The notes: generated from the letters alone by a model not told the origin. A stretch of DNA of 64,000 nt from Gammaproteobacteria bacterium (GCA_012728315.1 JAAYFI010000031.1:47177-111176); one strand, 5' to 3'; numbered from the stretch's first letter, positions 9,359-18,057 are shown. Program-made: numbers and translations.

Positions 9359-9666
9359 TAGTCATCCTGTTGATTTTTAAGAATTTCTGCAGTTGTCGCA
9401 TCCATCTCAATTTCCCACTTCTGGCCTTGATCATCCCGCACATCCACTTGATAAATATATCGTCCGTAAGATTCCTCAAGCTCAGTATCCAGTATGCTTG
9501 CATTAGGATGCTGTGCCAATGCGGCTTCATTGAGTTTGTCGAACGACAAAATTGCCCCTGAAGTGCTTAATTCAACAATTTTTGCAGGACTCACATCCTT
9601 CGCTTGCACGGCACTCACACCCATCAGTAAAGCCGCAGACACACATAATGCTGTTAAAGTTTTCAT
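9358..9666 (-). CDS. PepSY-domain periplasmic protein, first gene of the operon
   Basis: 102 residues, paralogous to the next gene. The signal peptide MKTLTALCVSAALLMGVSAVQA should be cut before KDVSP. The PepSY core is LDTELEESYGRYIYQVDVRD, ending IEMDATTAEILKNQQDD. I chose ATG 9666 because GAGGAA lies about 7 bases upstream and it yields a clean signal peptide; the frame continues 19 codons further upstream without support. As first gene, its promoter should lie in 9667-9925. The pair probably arose by gene duplication. Confidence 0.87.
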   Translation of the reverse strand: MKTLTALCVSAALLMGVSAVQAKDVSPAKIVELSTSGAILSFDKLNEAALAQHPNASILDTELEESYGRYIYQVDVRDDQGQKWEIEMDATTAEILKNQQDD

Positions 9667-9925
9667 TATTGATTCCTCATTCAAAGTAGATCGACATACA
9701 GCGATTGCCCGCCGACACTGCATAAACTACAGAAACCAGCTTAATTGAAACTGAAAACATACCGCATGCAACAGAGGCCGATACCCAGCCAACCCCCTTG
9801 GACTTGGCATTCCTGATAAACTGTGAGCAGTTAGGTTTACCCCTTATGGACGGTCGTATCAAAAACCTTAAAGAATGTATCTGCGCATCAGCACTCCCTT
9901 TACTGCATATTCCTGAGAGGCACCC

Positions 9926-12736
9926 ATGTGGCCATCCAGACAAACATTTAAGCCGTTATGGTCTAGCCGCTTAGCTCGTAGCTTCTTGCTTTTACTGCTC
10001 GTACTGAGCGCAGTGGTACTCTCTCTGCCCTACGCACTACCTTGGCTATTGCAAAAACAAGGCATTGAGTTTCACTGGAAAAATCCACAATGGCATTACA
10101 ACGGCTTTAGTGTTGCACAACTGCATCTCAGCCTACCCGCTGACGATGCTGAACCCCATCAATTAAAAATGGAGAATGTGCGCATTCAATGGGCATGGCA
10201 TGCCTTTCCCATCCAGCACTTACAAGCGGCACGCGTACACATACAGTGGCCTATCAACACCAACACCTCGACCGCTCAGGAGTCCAGCTTTACCTTATCT
10301 GATGCGGTATTAAAGTGGTTACCACAGCACGTTGAACTGCAGCAGATTGATGCCAAACTTGCGGGTCTAGGGCACTTACAAGGCGCTCTGCAGATACAAG
10401 CCAGTGCGCAAGGAAAACTCTGGCAACCCCGTTTTCTTCACACTCAACTCAGGCTAAACAACCTACAAGGGGATTGGCTCAATGCTATCCCTACAGAGTT
10501 CCAGCCCACTCAGTTCAACGTACAAATCACCACTCATCCCGACCATCAAGACACTGCCAATAACCAACAGCGGCTCACCATTGATCTGCACAGCCAAGGC
10601 GCAATGCGGCTGCAGCTCAATGGCTTGTTAGAATTACAGCAAGAACCCAGCTGGCAAGGCGCTCTGAACAACGCGCAGCTCTTTGTCCAGTTGGGCGCAC
10701 TGACACACCCCAACTTACAGGCTCAAGCACTGCAAGCCCGCCTCTATTTCTCTGGGTATGCTGATAACCAACACTTTAGCTTGCGCCTTCACGAGCACTC
10801 CAACTTAGAAGCACAGCAGTTGCACATCCCCCAGATTGCCACCGCGAATAAAATAACAGTGCCACTGGCAGGTCTTCATCTGGAGGGCTTGAGCCAAACA
10901 CCTCACACCTTAACAATACAAGCGCCACTGCATGCCGAGCTTGAACAGCTCAGCGCAGCACAGCTGCACAAGCAAGACTGGACCTTCAATGGCACCATCA
11001 ATGGATCCCTGCCACAACTCGAACTCACGGGCAATCTGACAGGCGAACAGGGTTTGGCGCTCAGCAGCCTGCTGCAACTGCACAACAACTCGGCACAAGG
11101 ACACCTCAGGTTAGAAGAGATCGTTTTTAGTGGTTCTGGCAATCCACTGCAACGCACCTTCAGTCAATGGCCAGAAGCAATGTCTTTAAAGAGCGGACGG
11201 CTACGCAGCCAAATCAACTTTAATCTACCGCAAGACGCCCCTGCCCAGCTCGCGTTCAGCACCAGCGCGAACGGACTGAACGGCAGCATCGGCAACAGTC
11301 AGCTAAAAAACCTCAACTTTGAGCTCGGTGCTCAATTCGACGTGCAACGCGCACAAGACTGGCAGGCGACTCTGCGTGATGGTCAATTCTCAATGCAACT
11401 GGAGGCTCTTACAGATCCCGCATTAACGGCTCAACGACTGCAAGCCAACGCCCACTTTAGCGGCCAAGTAACCCCGACAGACTTAACCCTGCATCTCGAT
11501 AAAAACACCCATTTGACCGCCTATAATGTGCAGCTCGCGGATACTGCTAAGGCCCAGCACCTGGTTATGCAACTGCCTGACCTGCGCCTGCAAGGAGACA
11601 TTAGCGAAATCTACACACTAGAAGCACACAGCCCCGTTAATGTGCACATTGAAAAACTCAGCGCAGATGCATTGCACAGCCAAAATTGGGATTTCAGCGG
11701 CACACTCAAAGGCCCATTAGCCCAGCTCAGCTTGAGCGGTGATCTGCGCAGTGAATACGGCCTCAGCTTAAACAGTCAACTTCGCCTGCTCAAAAGCTCA
11801 GTCCAAGGTCAGGCCACGCTTAAAGAAATATTTTTTAAGGCCGGCAACCCGCTACAAAAAAGTTTTAAAGACTGGCCAGAGCTGGTGACCTTGACCAGCG
11901 GCCGCTTACGCAGCCAGATCGACTTCCGTCAGTCTGAACAGCAGCCATTGCAGCTGACGTTGAAGGGGGATGCCAGCGGATTAAGCGGTATTATCAACCG
12001 CAGTGAACTTAAAAACCTCAGTTTGGACTTTAGCGCACTATTAGCAGGAGACAGCCTCTCCCTCGATGTACCCCAGTTAAGCATTGAGCAGCTTGACCCT
12101 GGTATTCCCCTTGGGCCTCTTCAACTCAGTCGCGCCCATTATCGCACCGCTATACATACTCCACTGCAAGGCATTGCCGACTGGCAACACATCGAAGCAC
12201 AGCTGCTTAATGGCCGCATTTGGCTCAACGCCCAACAACTCGACTTAAGCCATAAACAAAAACTACTGCTGCATATTGAAGGGTTGGAACTGCAAGAACT
12301 GTTTAAGGTCTATCCAGCAGAAGGACTCGCGGGTAACGGCATTATTGATGGACAACTGCCGCTGTACCTTGATCATGACTCTCTATATATTGAAGGAGGT
12401 CAATTACAGGCAAGAGCACCTGGACAGTTGCAGTTTCAATCGCCAAAAATTCAAGCATTAGGAGACAGTAACCCCGCCATGCGTATCGTGGCTGATGCTT
12501 TAGATGATTTTCACTTCGAGCAACTACGCAGCGGCGTAAGTTACGATGAATCCGGTAAATTGTTACTTAATGTCCGCCTAGAAGGACAAAATCCAGACAT
12601 TGAAAAAGGACGACCCATTCACTTAAACATTAATCTTGAAGAAGATATTCCCGCACTGCTCGCCAGTATCCAGCTCAGCGGACAGGTCAGCGAAGTCATT
12701 CAACAGCGTGTTCGAGAACGCCTCGAAAAACGTTAA
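9926..12736 (+). CDS. ydbH: YdbH-family intermembrane lipid transport protein with internal duplication
   Basis: In E. coli YdbH is an inner-membrane-anchored AsmA-like bridge that moves phospholipids to the outer membrane with the lipoprotein YnbE and helper YdbL. Here it is 936 residues, a little longer than the E. coli protein (about 880). One N-terminal transmembrane helix (about residues 17-38) is followed by a long beta-rich region. A block of about 220 residues occurs twice in tandem (about 252-471 and 488-707). The C-terminus (GVSYDESGKLLLNVRLEGQN, then NINLEEDIPALLAS) is the conserved YdbH end that pairs with YnbE. ATG 9926 has GAGAGG upstream. Confidence 0.9.
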   Translation: MWPSRQTFKPLWSSRLARSFLLLLLVLSAVVLSLPYALPWLLQKQGIEFHWKNPQWHYNGFSVAQLHLSLPADDAEPHQLKMENVRIQWAWHAFPIQHLQAARVHIQWPINTNTSTAQESSFTLSDAVLKWLPQHVELQQIDAKLAGLGHLQGALQIQASAQGKLWQPRFLHTQLRLNNLQGDWLNAIPTEFQPTQFNVQITTHPDHQDTANNQQRLTIDLHSQGAMRLQLNGLLELQQEPSWQGALNNAQLFVQLGALTHPNLQAQALQARLYFSGYADNQHFSLRLHEHSNLEAQQLHIPQIATANKITVPLAGLHLEGLSQTPHTLTIQAPLHAELEQLSAAQLHKQDWTFNGTINGSLPQLELTGNLTGEQGLALSSLLQLHNNSAQGHLRLEEIVFSGSGNPLQRTFSQWPEAMSLKSGRLRSQINFNLPQDAPAQLAFSTSANGLNGSIGNSQLKNLNFELGAQFDVQRAQDWQATLRDGQFSMQLEALTDPALTAQRLQANAHFSGQVTPTDLTLHLDKNTHLTAYNVQLADTAKAQHLVMQLPDLRLQGDISEIYTLEAHSPVNVHIEKLSADALHSQNWDFSGTLKGPLAQLSLSGDLRSEYGLSLNSQLRLLKSSVQGQATLKEIFFKAGNPLQKSFKDWPELVTLTSGRLRSQIDFRQSEQQPLQLTLKGDASGLSGIINRSELKNLSLDFSALLAGDSLSLDVPQLSIEQLDPGIPLGPLQLSRAHYRTAIHTPLQGIADWQHIEAQLLNGRIWLNAQQLDLSHKQKLLLHIEGLELQELFKVYPAEGLAGNGIIDGQLPLYLDHDSLYIEGGQLQARAPGQLQFQSPKIQALGDSNPAMRIVADALDDFHFEQLRSGVSYDESGKLLLNVRLEGQNPDIEKGRPIHLNINLEEDIPALLASIQLSGQVSEVIQQRVRERLEKR
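10679..11339 (+). repeat. First copy of intragenic duplication in ydbH
   Basis: Protein-level tandem repeat, residues about 252-471. Shared landmarks with the second copy are ALTHPNLQAQALQA / ALTDPALTAQRLQA, NPLQRTFSQWPE / NPLQKSFKDWPE, SGRLRSQINF / SGRLRSQIDF and SQLKNLNF / SELKNLSL. The period is about 236 residues. Confidence 0.85.
11387..12045 (+). repeat. Second copy of intragenic duplication in ydbH
   Basis: Residues about 488-707 of the YdbH protein. It matches the first copy along its whole length with a few small gaps. DNA identity is clearly lower than protein-pattern similarity, so the duplication is old or diversifying. Confidence 0.85.
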
Positions 12737-12750
12737 TACAGGAGGTATTT

Positions 12751-12942
12751 ATGCGTACCAACCTTTTTTTAAGTGTTTTTGCACTGGCGCTACTCAGCAG
12801 CGCTTGCACCCCTACAGTGCAATTAGCAGCACCCAGCGAGCCAATTAATATCAATTTGAATGTAAAAATTGAACATGAAATTTATATCAGAGTTGATAAA
12901 GCGCTTGATAATATTCTCGATGAATCCAGTGGCTTATTCTAA
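12751..12942 (+). CDS. ynbE: YnbE-like outer-membrane lipoprotein
   Basis: A 63-residue lipoprotein. The signal peptide ends in a lipobox LLSSAC with the lipidated cysteine at residue 19, giving a short mature chain with the strand ININLNVKIEHEIYIRVDKA. In E. coli, YnbE multimerises and extends YdbH to the outer membrane through beta-strand pairing. The ATG is preceded by AGGAGG. It sits 14 bases after ydbH and 10 bases before ydbL, so the three are one operon. Confidence 0.9.
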   Translation: MRTNLFLSVFALALLSSACTPTVQLAAPSEPININLNVKIEHEIYIRVDKALDNILDESSGLF

Positions 12943-12952
12943 GGAGCACAGC

Positions 12953-13300
12953 ATGACTATTCGTAAATTTTTAATGCCTTTTTTACTGGTAACGAGCCTT
13001 CTTAGCACAACAGTACTGGCCATGGACCTGAATGCAGCAATGAACGGCCTCAGCCAAGCAAAAGCAGCGGGCTTACTGGGCGAGCAACCCAACGGCTATT
13101 TGGGGGTGGTTACAGCGCAAGGTGATGCGGCTGAAATCGCTCGCTTAATCAATGAGGCGCGTCGTGCTGAATATCAACGCTTGGCCAAAGGTAACAATAT
13201 CCAGCTCAGTGATGTGGAAACCATGGCCGGAAAAAAAGCACTGGAGAAAACACCAGCAGGTCAATATATTCAGCTCAATGGTAAGTGGCTGAAAAAGTAA
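12953..13300 (+). CDS. ydbL: YdbL-like periplasmic protein (DUF1318)
   Basis: 115 residues with a signal peptide (MTIRKFLMPFLLVTSLLSTTVLA, cut before MDLN). The mature part GLLGEQPNGYLGVV and INEARRAEYQRLAKGNNIQ is the DUF1318 signature. In E. coli YdbL is a periplasmic chaperone-like regulator of YdbH-YnbE assembly. I chose ATG 12953, which has AAGGAG 6 bases upstream; the frame is open further upstream but overlaps ynbE and lacks a ribosome site. Last gene of the operon. Confidence 0.92.
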   Translation: MTIRKFLMPFLLVTSLLSTTVLAMDLNAAMNGLSQAKAAGLLGEQPNGYLGVVTAQGDAAEIARLINEARRAEYQRLAKGNNIQLSDVETMAGKKALEKTPAGQYIQLNGKWLKK

Positions 13301-13400
13301 CAAAACACTTATTTTCTAGAATTTATTCTGCATAACCTTCCAGATTTCAAATACTTAGGGTATAGTCTGTTTCGTTTTCACGCACTGCATGAAAACACTG

Positions 13401-13478
<78 letters not shown>

Positions 13479-13486
13479 TATAAATC

Positions 13487-13520
13487 AAAGGGTTACAGCT
13501 TTTAGTTGTAACCCTTTTTT
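13487..13520 (+). terminator. Rho-independent terminator of tRNA-Pro
   Basis: Arms AAAGGGTTACA and TGTAACCCTTT with a nine-base loop, ending in a run of six T. Confidence 0.88.
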
Positions 13521-13671
13521 ATTGCCTGCCAATTTTACCCCATTTTTTACCCCATAGATAAAACCGTACAATTCTAGAACTCGCATTGATCAATCAATCC
13601 TGCTGTTCTGGTCTAATTCAAATAGACGCTTCAATGAGAGACAATAGACCCCGTCTAGCTTGAGGTGAAAT

Positions 13672-13825
13672 ATGAATTAGAAGCGCGTGTATAAAACTTA
13701 CACTCAGGAATTTAAAAAAGAAGCCGCTGCCCTAGTCTTGATCAAGGCTACAGCGTGGCGGAAGCCGCTCGATCATTAGGTGTTAATGCAAACCTGCTCT
13801 ACAAATGGAAAGATCAGAACAGTTT
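13672..13825 (+). pseudogene. IS3-family transposase OrfA fragment (stop codon and frameshift)
   Basis: The reading starts ATG AAT then TAG (13678-13680). After the stop the text KRVYKTYTQEFKKEAAALVL continues in frame. Near 13740 the reading shifts by +1 and goes on as DQGYSVAEAARSLGVNANLL and YKWKDQN. Joined, this is the helix-turn-helix N-terminus of IS3-type OrfA. The leucine zipper and the whole of OrfB are missing, and no terminal repeats were identified. A premature stop, a frameshift and truncation make it a dead remnant. Confidence 0.8.
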
Positions 13826-13989
13826 GGATTTCAGGTGCTGTGTGAACAGAACGGGCGAGTCCGTATGTTTTTACCGATGAAAACAGTAGGGCAGCGGCTC
13901 AGTTAGTGTGTTGAGTTTCAATCATCACATGCTACTGAACGTTTTAATGCTGTAGCAATAACACGCACCTACAACTCAAAGCACTGATA

Positions 13990-14039
13990 ATTCGTTCGTA
14001 TTCGTGCGCTTTCGTTCGATTGCGATCGTTTACGTGCAT
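13990..14039 (+). repeat. Five phased decamers
   Basis: Consecutive 10-base units ATTCGTTCGT, ATTCGTGCGC, TTTCGTTCGA, TTGCGATCGT and TTACGTGCAT share a TT-CG pattern at helical spacing. Identity fades toward the 3' end. The role is unknown. Confidence 0.5.
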
Positions 14040-14414
14040 ATTACTTCGCCTTTAATACGATGCTTATCAGATAAAGAGAAGATCACAATGAGATATTGGT
14101 TATGGCTCGTATCACAAGCTATTAAGCAACAATTACCTTGACCGGTCTAGCGACAACGATCTTGGCCGGCTTAACGAATAAATCGACTACCAACTTACTG
14201 TGACTGACGACCGAGCTTTAAGGCGTCCCAAGCCCAAGCTCAACGGGTTAAAAGCAATCCTAAAACCACCAAAAACGGATCAATTACGAGCAGCAATGCT
14301 CATACACGACTCAAACAAATCAAAAATGACGCACAGATAGTCACAGAAATGGTCACAGCAAGAATGCGCGTAGATAATTTGAGGAAAAGACAGGATTTTA
14401 GATACCCAGAAACG

Positions 14415-14451
14415 AAAAAACCCGTTAAGTATCAACTACTTAACGGGTTTT
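14415..14451 (-). terminator. Rho-independent terminator of the tRNA-Val/tRNA-Asp unit
   Basis: Perfect 15-bp arms AAAACCCGTTAAGTA and TACTTAACGGGTTTT around a five-base loop. Read on the minus strand the stem is followed by T residues, directly after tRNA-Asp. Confidence 0.88.
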
Positions 14452-14458
14452 CGTAAGA

Positions 14459-14535
14459 TGGCGCAGTGGACGGGACTCGAACCCGCGACCCCCGGCGTGA
14501 CAGGCCGGTATTCTAACCAACTGAACTACCACTGC
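14459..14535 (-). tRNA. tRNA-Asp (anticodon GTC)
   Basis: On the minus strand GCAGTGG pairs with CCACTGC, discriminator G, CCA encoded. The anticodon loop within GCCTGTCACGC gives GTC. The T-arm reads GGGTTCGAGTCCC. It lies 17 bases downstream of tRNA-Val and is likely cotranscribed. Confidence 0.97.
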
Positions 14536-14552
14536 GCGATACTTTAAAGACT

Positions 14553-14628
14553 TGGTGGGTGATGACGGGATCGAACCGCCGACCCTCTGCTTGTAAGGCA
14601 GATGCTCTCCCAGCTGAGCTAATCACCC
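14553..14628 (-). tRNA. tRNA-Val (anticodon TAC)
   Basis: On the minus strand GGGTGAT pairs with ATCACCC, discriminator A, CCA encoded. The anticodon loop in CTGCCTTACAAGCAG gives TAC. First tRNA of a Val-Asp pair. Confidence 0.97.
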
Positions 14629-14959
14629 TTGTGTCTTCAAGTGGTGCGTATAATAGACATCACCAACGCTTTTGGCAAGCACTAAATTGATTTATTTTCA
14701 TAATTAATCCAATGACTTAGCAAAATATCGACGAAACAGCTGCTTTTCATCATTTGTAGATGTCTGCGGCACTGAAAAACCAGATGAACACTCCTAGCAT
14801 CGGAGCTGATTTTAACAAAACAATCTGCCCCAAGCCGATAAACACTGATATTATATACAGCTCATTTGTTTTATAACTTCTTCCATAGTTTGTAGTCAGA
14901 GACACAGTCTTCACATGCCAAGCGCTGTGTACAATATTTTTAGCTTTTTTGGAGTTTTT
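14629..14959. other. Intergenic region between tRNA-Val and rdgC
   Basis: 331 bases that should hold divergent promoters for the tRNA pair and rdgC. It is AT-rich in the rdgC-proximal half. I see no gene and no clear operator. Confidence 0.45.
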
Positions 14960-15880
14960 ATGTGGTTTCGTAATTTACTGATGTACCGTTTAACATCAGA
15001 CACACCTATAACAGCTGACGCTTTAGAAACTGCACTGGCCGCTAAGCCCGCCCTCCCCTGTGGCAGCCAAACATTATCAACTTATGGTTTTGTTGCACCT
15101 TTTGGTAAAGATGCAGATGCGCCACTGGTACACGTCGGCCAAGGTTTCTTTTTAATCTGTGCACGCACCGAAGAACGTATGTTACCCGGCACTGTAGTAC
15201 GTGATGCCGTGAAAGAAAAAACCGATGAGATCGAAGCTGCCGAAAGCCGCAAAGTTTACAAAAAAGAACGCGATCAAATTAAAGATGAAGTCATCCAAGC
15301 TCTTTTACCCCGAGCATTTATTCGTCGCTCCAAAACTTTCGCCGCTATTGCACCTGCGCAAGGTTTAATTTTAGTCGACACTGCAAGCGCAAAACGCGCT
15401 GAAGAACTGCTGTCCACATTACGTGAAGTGCTTGGCAGTTTGCCGGTACGCCCAGTCGCGGTTAAAACTGCACCGACAGCTACCTTTACCGATTGGGTCA
15501 AACAGCACCAAGCCAGTCATGGCTTAACCCTGACCAATGAGTGCGAGTTACGCGATAGCGCAGAAGACGGGGGTATTATCCGTATCAAGCGCGAAGACTT
15601 AGCCAGCGAAGAAGTGCAAAATCATTTATCCGCAGGCAAGCTGGTCACTCAGCTCACTCTCGCCTGGCAAGATAAGCTCAGTTTCTTAATCGACGATAAG
15701 CTCACTATTAAGCGTTTACGCTTTGAAGACTTACTGCTTGATCAAGCCGAGGAAGACGGTGGCGATGATGCTGCCAGCCAGTTTGATGCCAGCTTTATTC
15801 TAATGATGCTGACCTTTGTCGAGTTTATCCCGCAACTGCTTGAAGCACTGGGCGGTGAGGAAATTCCACAAGGTATTTAA
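14960..15880 (+). CDS. rdgC: Recombination-associated protein RdgC
   Basis: RdgC is a ring-forming, non-specific DNA-binding protein that modulates RecA filaments and is linked to replication and recombination. The 306-residue length is the same as I recall for the P. aeruginosa protein. The N-terminus [23 protein letters not shown], the motif [17 protein letters not shown] and the C-terminal block [20 protein letters not shown] are characteristic. I chose ATG 14960, preceded by GGAG at 14951; the frame is open 15 codons further upstream, but that extension does not fit the family. Confidence 0.96.
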   Translation: MWFRNLLMYRLTSDTPITADALETALAAKPALPCGSQTLSTYGFVAPFGKDADAPLVHVGQGFFLICARTEERMLPGTVVRDAVKEKTDEIEAAESRKVYKKERDQIKDEVIQALLPRAFIRRSKTFAAIAPAQGLILVDTASAKRAEELLSTLREVLGSLPVRPVAVKTAPTATFTDWVKQHQASHGLTLTNECELRDSAEDGGIIRIKREDLASEEVQNHLSAGKLVTQLTLAWQDKLSFLIDDKLTIKRLRFEDLLLDQAEEDGGDDAASQFDASFILMMLTFVEFIPQLLEALGGEEIPQGI

Positions 15881-15932
15881 CCATGCGACGCCCTGGCAGT
15901 CGCCACACCTAGAGCACTGCATCAAGTCTTTT

Positions 15933-15972
15933 GCTCACAACGCTAGGCCATAGATGGGCTAGCGTTGTGAGC
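15933..15972. terminator. Hairpin between convergent rdgC and rlmF
   Basis: Perfect 14-bp arms GCTCACAACGCTAG and CTAGCGTTGTGAGC with a 12-base loop between convergent genes. No T-run; probably a bidirectional transcript end. Confidence 0.5.
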
Positions 15973-16032
15973 AGGATAGTCTGCTTCGCTGAGGGCATAC
16001 GCCGCGCGCCAAGGCACAACAGGTATCGATCT

Positions 16033-16980
16033 TTAGCGCTTAGCCAACCATTCTTTACGCTGATGCGGCGTATGAAATGTCCAAGCTAAAAACCGACTTT
16101 GTTTCTGTCCCTGCGCCATACTGACCACGCGCATCTCTGCAACCCCCACCTGTTTCAAGGTTCGTTGTAACAGGCGTATATGCGCGGACTTTGAGACCAA
16201 GCTGCTAAACCATAACACTTGCTCAGCAAACGCTTTACTTTCTTTAATCATATTACGCACAAAGGTCAGCTCCCCGCCTTTACACCACAGCTCATTGCTT
16301 TTGCCGCCAAAGTTTAGCGCCGGCAACTGACGTTGTGGGTCTTGCTTACCTAGATTACGCCACTTACGCTGACTGCCGCTGGCGGCTTCAGCGGCACTGC
16401 TATGAAAAGGCGGATTGGACATTGTACAAATAACACGTTCATCGGCTGCGAGCACGCCTTTAAAAAAAGCGTTTTTATCCGCTTGCAAGCGCAGCTCAAT
16501 CACCTCGCTTAAGCCATTGGCTGACAAGGTTTCTGCTGCGCTGGCCAATGCTTTGCTATCAATATCACTGGCAATAAAACGCCAGCCATAATCATGATGG
16601 CCCAGCAAGGGATAAATACAGTTCGCCCCAGTGCCCACATCCAACACCGTAAAATCAAGACCTTGCGCAATCTCACCCATATTATCTTCAGCCAGTAGAT
16701 CAGCCAGTCCGTGAATATAATCTCCACGACCCGGTACCGGCGGGCATAAATAGCCTTCTGGAATGTTCCAGTGCTTAATCCCATACAACTGTTTCAATAA
16801 GGCGGCGTTGAACACACGCACTGCGGCAGGGTCTGCAAAGTCAATACTTTCTTTGCCATATGGATTGCGAATTACAAAGGCCTTCAGCCGCGGCTCCACA
16901 GCAATCAAAGCAGCAAAATCATAACGCCCTTGATGGCGATTACGTGGATGCAATAATGCGCCCGCTGGCGGTGTGTTCAT
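16033..16980 (-). CDS. rlmF: 23S rRNA (adenine(1618)-N(6))-methyltransferase
   Basis: RlmF methylates A1618 of 23S rRNA with SAM. At 315 residues the length is normal. The N-terminus [12 protein letters not shown] is typical. [16 protein letters not shown] is the SAM-binding motif I, and [11 protein letters not shown] is the NPPF catalytic motif of N6-adenine methyltransferases. Start ATG 16980 has AAGGAT upstream; a TTG two codons earlier is less likely. It converges with rdgC. Confidence 0.95.
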   Translation of the reverse strand: MNTPPAGALLHPRNRHQGRYDFAALIAVEPRLKAFVIRNPYGKESIDFADPAAVRVFNAALLKQLYGIKHWNIPEGYLCPPVPGRGDYIHGLADLLAEDNMGEIAQGLDFTVLDVGTGANCIYPLLGHHDYGWRFIASDIDSKALASAAETLSANGLSEVIELRLQADKNAFFKGVLAADERVICTMSNPPFHSSAAEAASGSQRKWRNLGKQDPQRQLPALNFGGKSNELWCKGGELTFVRNMIKESKAFAEQVLWFSSLVSKSAHIRLLQRTLKQVGVAEMRVVSMAQGQKQSRFLAWTFHTPHQRKEWLAKR

Positions 16981-17115
16981 ACACAAGAATCCTTACTGAT
17001 ACCGTTAAAGTCGGCAGTATAGCAGTAAGTAAAGCAAGGCCGAGCACGCTTAAATGATTGAACGCAGCGGTCCTATACGCAGCACTGCAGGCCTGGACTG
17101 AGACGGCAATTAACC

Positions 17116-17140
17116 GCGAGCGACTTAGCGAGTCGCTCGC
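17116..17140 (-). terminator. Hairpin overlapping the stop codon of the FabH-like gene
   Basis: Arms GCGAGCGACT and AGTCGCTCGC with loop TAGCG. The stop codon of the gene (17125-17127) falls at the stem-loop edge, so the last codons are part of the hairpin. On the minus strand the stem is followed by GGTTAATT, a weak T-tract. Confidence 0.4.
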
Positions 17141-18057
17141 AACAATAGTGCCGATCCCCACGAGAGCCCTACACCAAAGCCCGACAGCAGTGCATTATTC
17201 CAGTTGCCAGCAAACGCATAGTGCTCTAACAGCATCGGAATAGATGAGGAGACTGTATTACCTGCGCCAAACATATCCTTAATAACTTTACTGCCGTTAT
17301 CGCCAAGACGCTTCGCAATGGCGTCAACAATCGCTCCACTGCCTTGGTGCAAGCAAATTGCATCGACATCATCCATGCTCATATCCAGCTCATCCAGCAC
17401 TTCCTGCATATGTGGAATGATTTTTAAACTGGCAAAATTAAACACTTGGCGGCCATTCATATGAAAACAGCCATCCTGAACCATTAAGTATTCTGCACCA
17501 GCACCATCTCCACCAAAGCGAGCAGGCCCTAACTCCCACACTGGATCTTCAGTCATCCAGGTTGCGGTTGCCGCATCGCCAAATAATAAAGTGGTCATAC
17601 GGTCCGAGCGGTCCATGATTTTTGAGTAGGGATCAGCAGTCACTAAAATGGCATTTTTCAAACCTGCGGCCTGCATAAAACCTTTAAGAACATACAAGCC
17701 ATAGACGTAACCCGAGCAACCCAAAGAAACATCAAAGCACGCAGCATGGGTTGGTAGGCCCAGTTTATGCTGAGCAATTGCTGAGGTATGCGGCAGCCCT
17801 TCAGCGTCGCCATTTTGCGTAACAACCACTAAGGCTTGCACATCCTCAAGCTTTAATTCTGGATTTTTCGCCAGCAAATTTTGCACAGCGCGCACGCATA
17901 AATCTGAGGTTTCTTCATGCTCTGCTTTCACAGATAAAGTTGTGGTGCCGAGCTTGTTGTGTACAAACTCTTCATCCCGCCCAAAACTCTGCGCTTGGGC
18001 GATATTATCAATTCTTCCCTCAGGGATATAACTTGCAATACTACGTATGCCAATCAT
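17125..18057 (-). CDS. 3-oxoacyl-ACP synthase III family protein (FabH-like)
   Basis: A 310-residue thiolase-fold condensing enzyme. The catalytic triad is visible: Cys in FDVSLGCSGYVYGL, His in CLHQGSGAIVD and Asn in FGAGNTVSSSIP. It resembles the P. aeruginosa FabH homologue PA3286, which condenses acyl-CoA from beta-oxidation with malonyl-ACP, rather than canonical FabH. It stands alone, outside the fab cluster at 26-31 kb, which fits a shunt or specialised role. The specific substrate is an inference from family resemblance. Confidence 0.8.
   Translation of the reverse strand: MIGIRSIASYIPEGRIDNIAQAQSFGRDEEFVHNKLGTTTLSVKAEHEETSDLCVRAVQNLLAKNPELKLEDVQALVVVTQNGDAEGLPHTSAIAQHKLGLPTHAACFDVSLGCSGYVYGLYVLKGFMQAAGLKNAILVTADPYSKIMDRSDRMTTLLFGDAATATWMTEDPVWELGPARFGGDGAGAEYLMVQDGCFHMNGRQVFNFASLKIIPHMQEVLDELDMSMDDVDAICLHQGSGAIVDAIAKRLGDNGSKVIKDMFGAGNTVSSSIPMLLEHYAFAGNWNNALLSGFGVGLSWGSALLLRATR

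Larger units (their letters stand above)
13521..14414. other. Gene-poor scar between tRNA-Pro and tRNA-Asp
   Basis: About 900 bases without an intact gene. It holds a decayed IS3-type transposase fragment (13672-13825), a run of phased decamers (13990-14039), and short broken frames. One frame on the plus strand is open for about 80 codons to the stop near 14455 but has no early start codon. The setting between two tRNA genes suggests what remains of an integrated element. No intact integrase and no duplicated tRNA 3' end were seen. Confidence 0.6.

Noticed and set aside
13521..14414. Intact prophage or integrative element next to tRNA-Pro
   Set aside because: No intact integrase, no duplicated tRNA 3' end and no structural genes; only a scar is supported.
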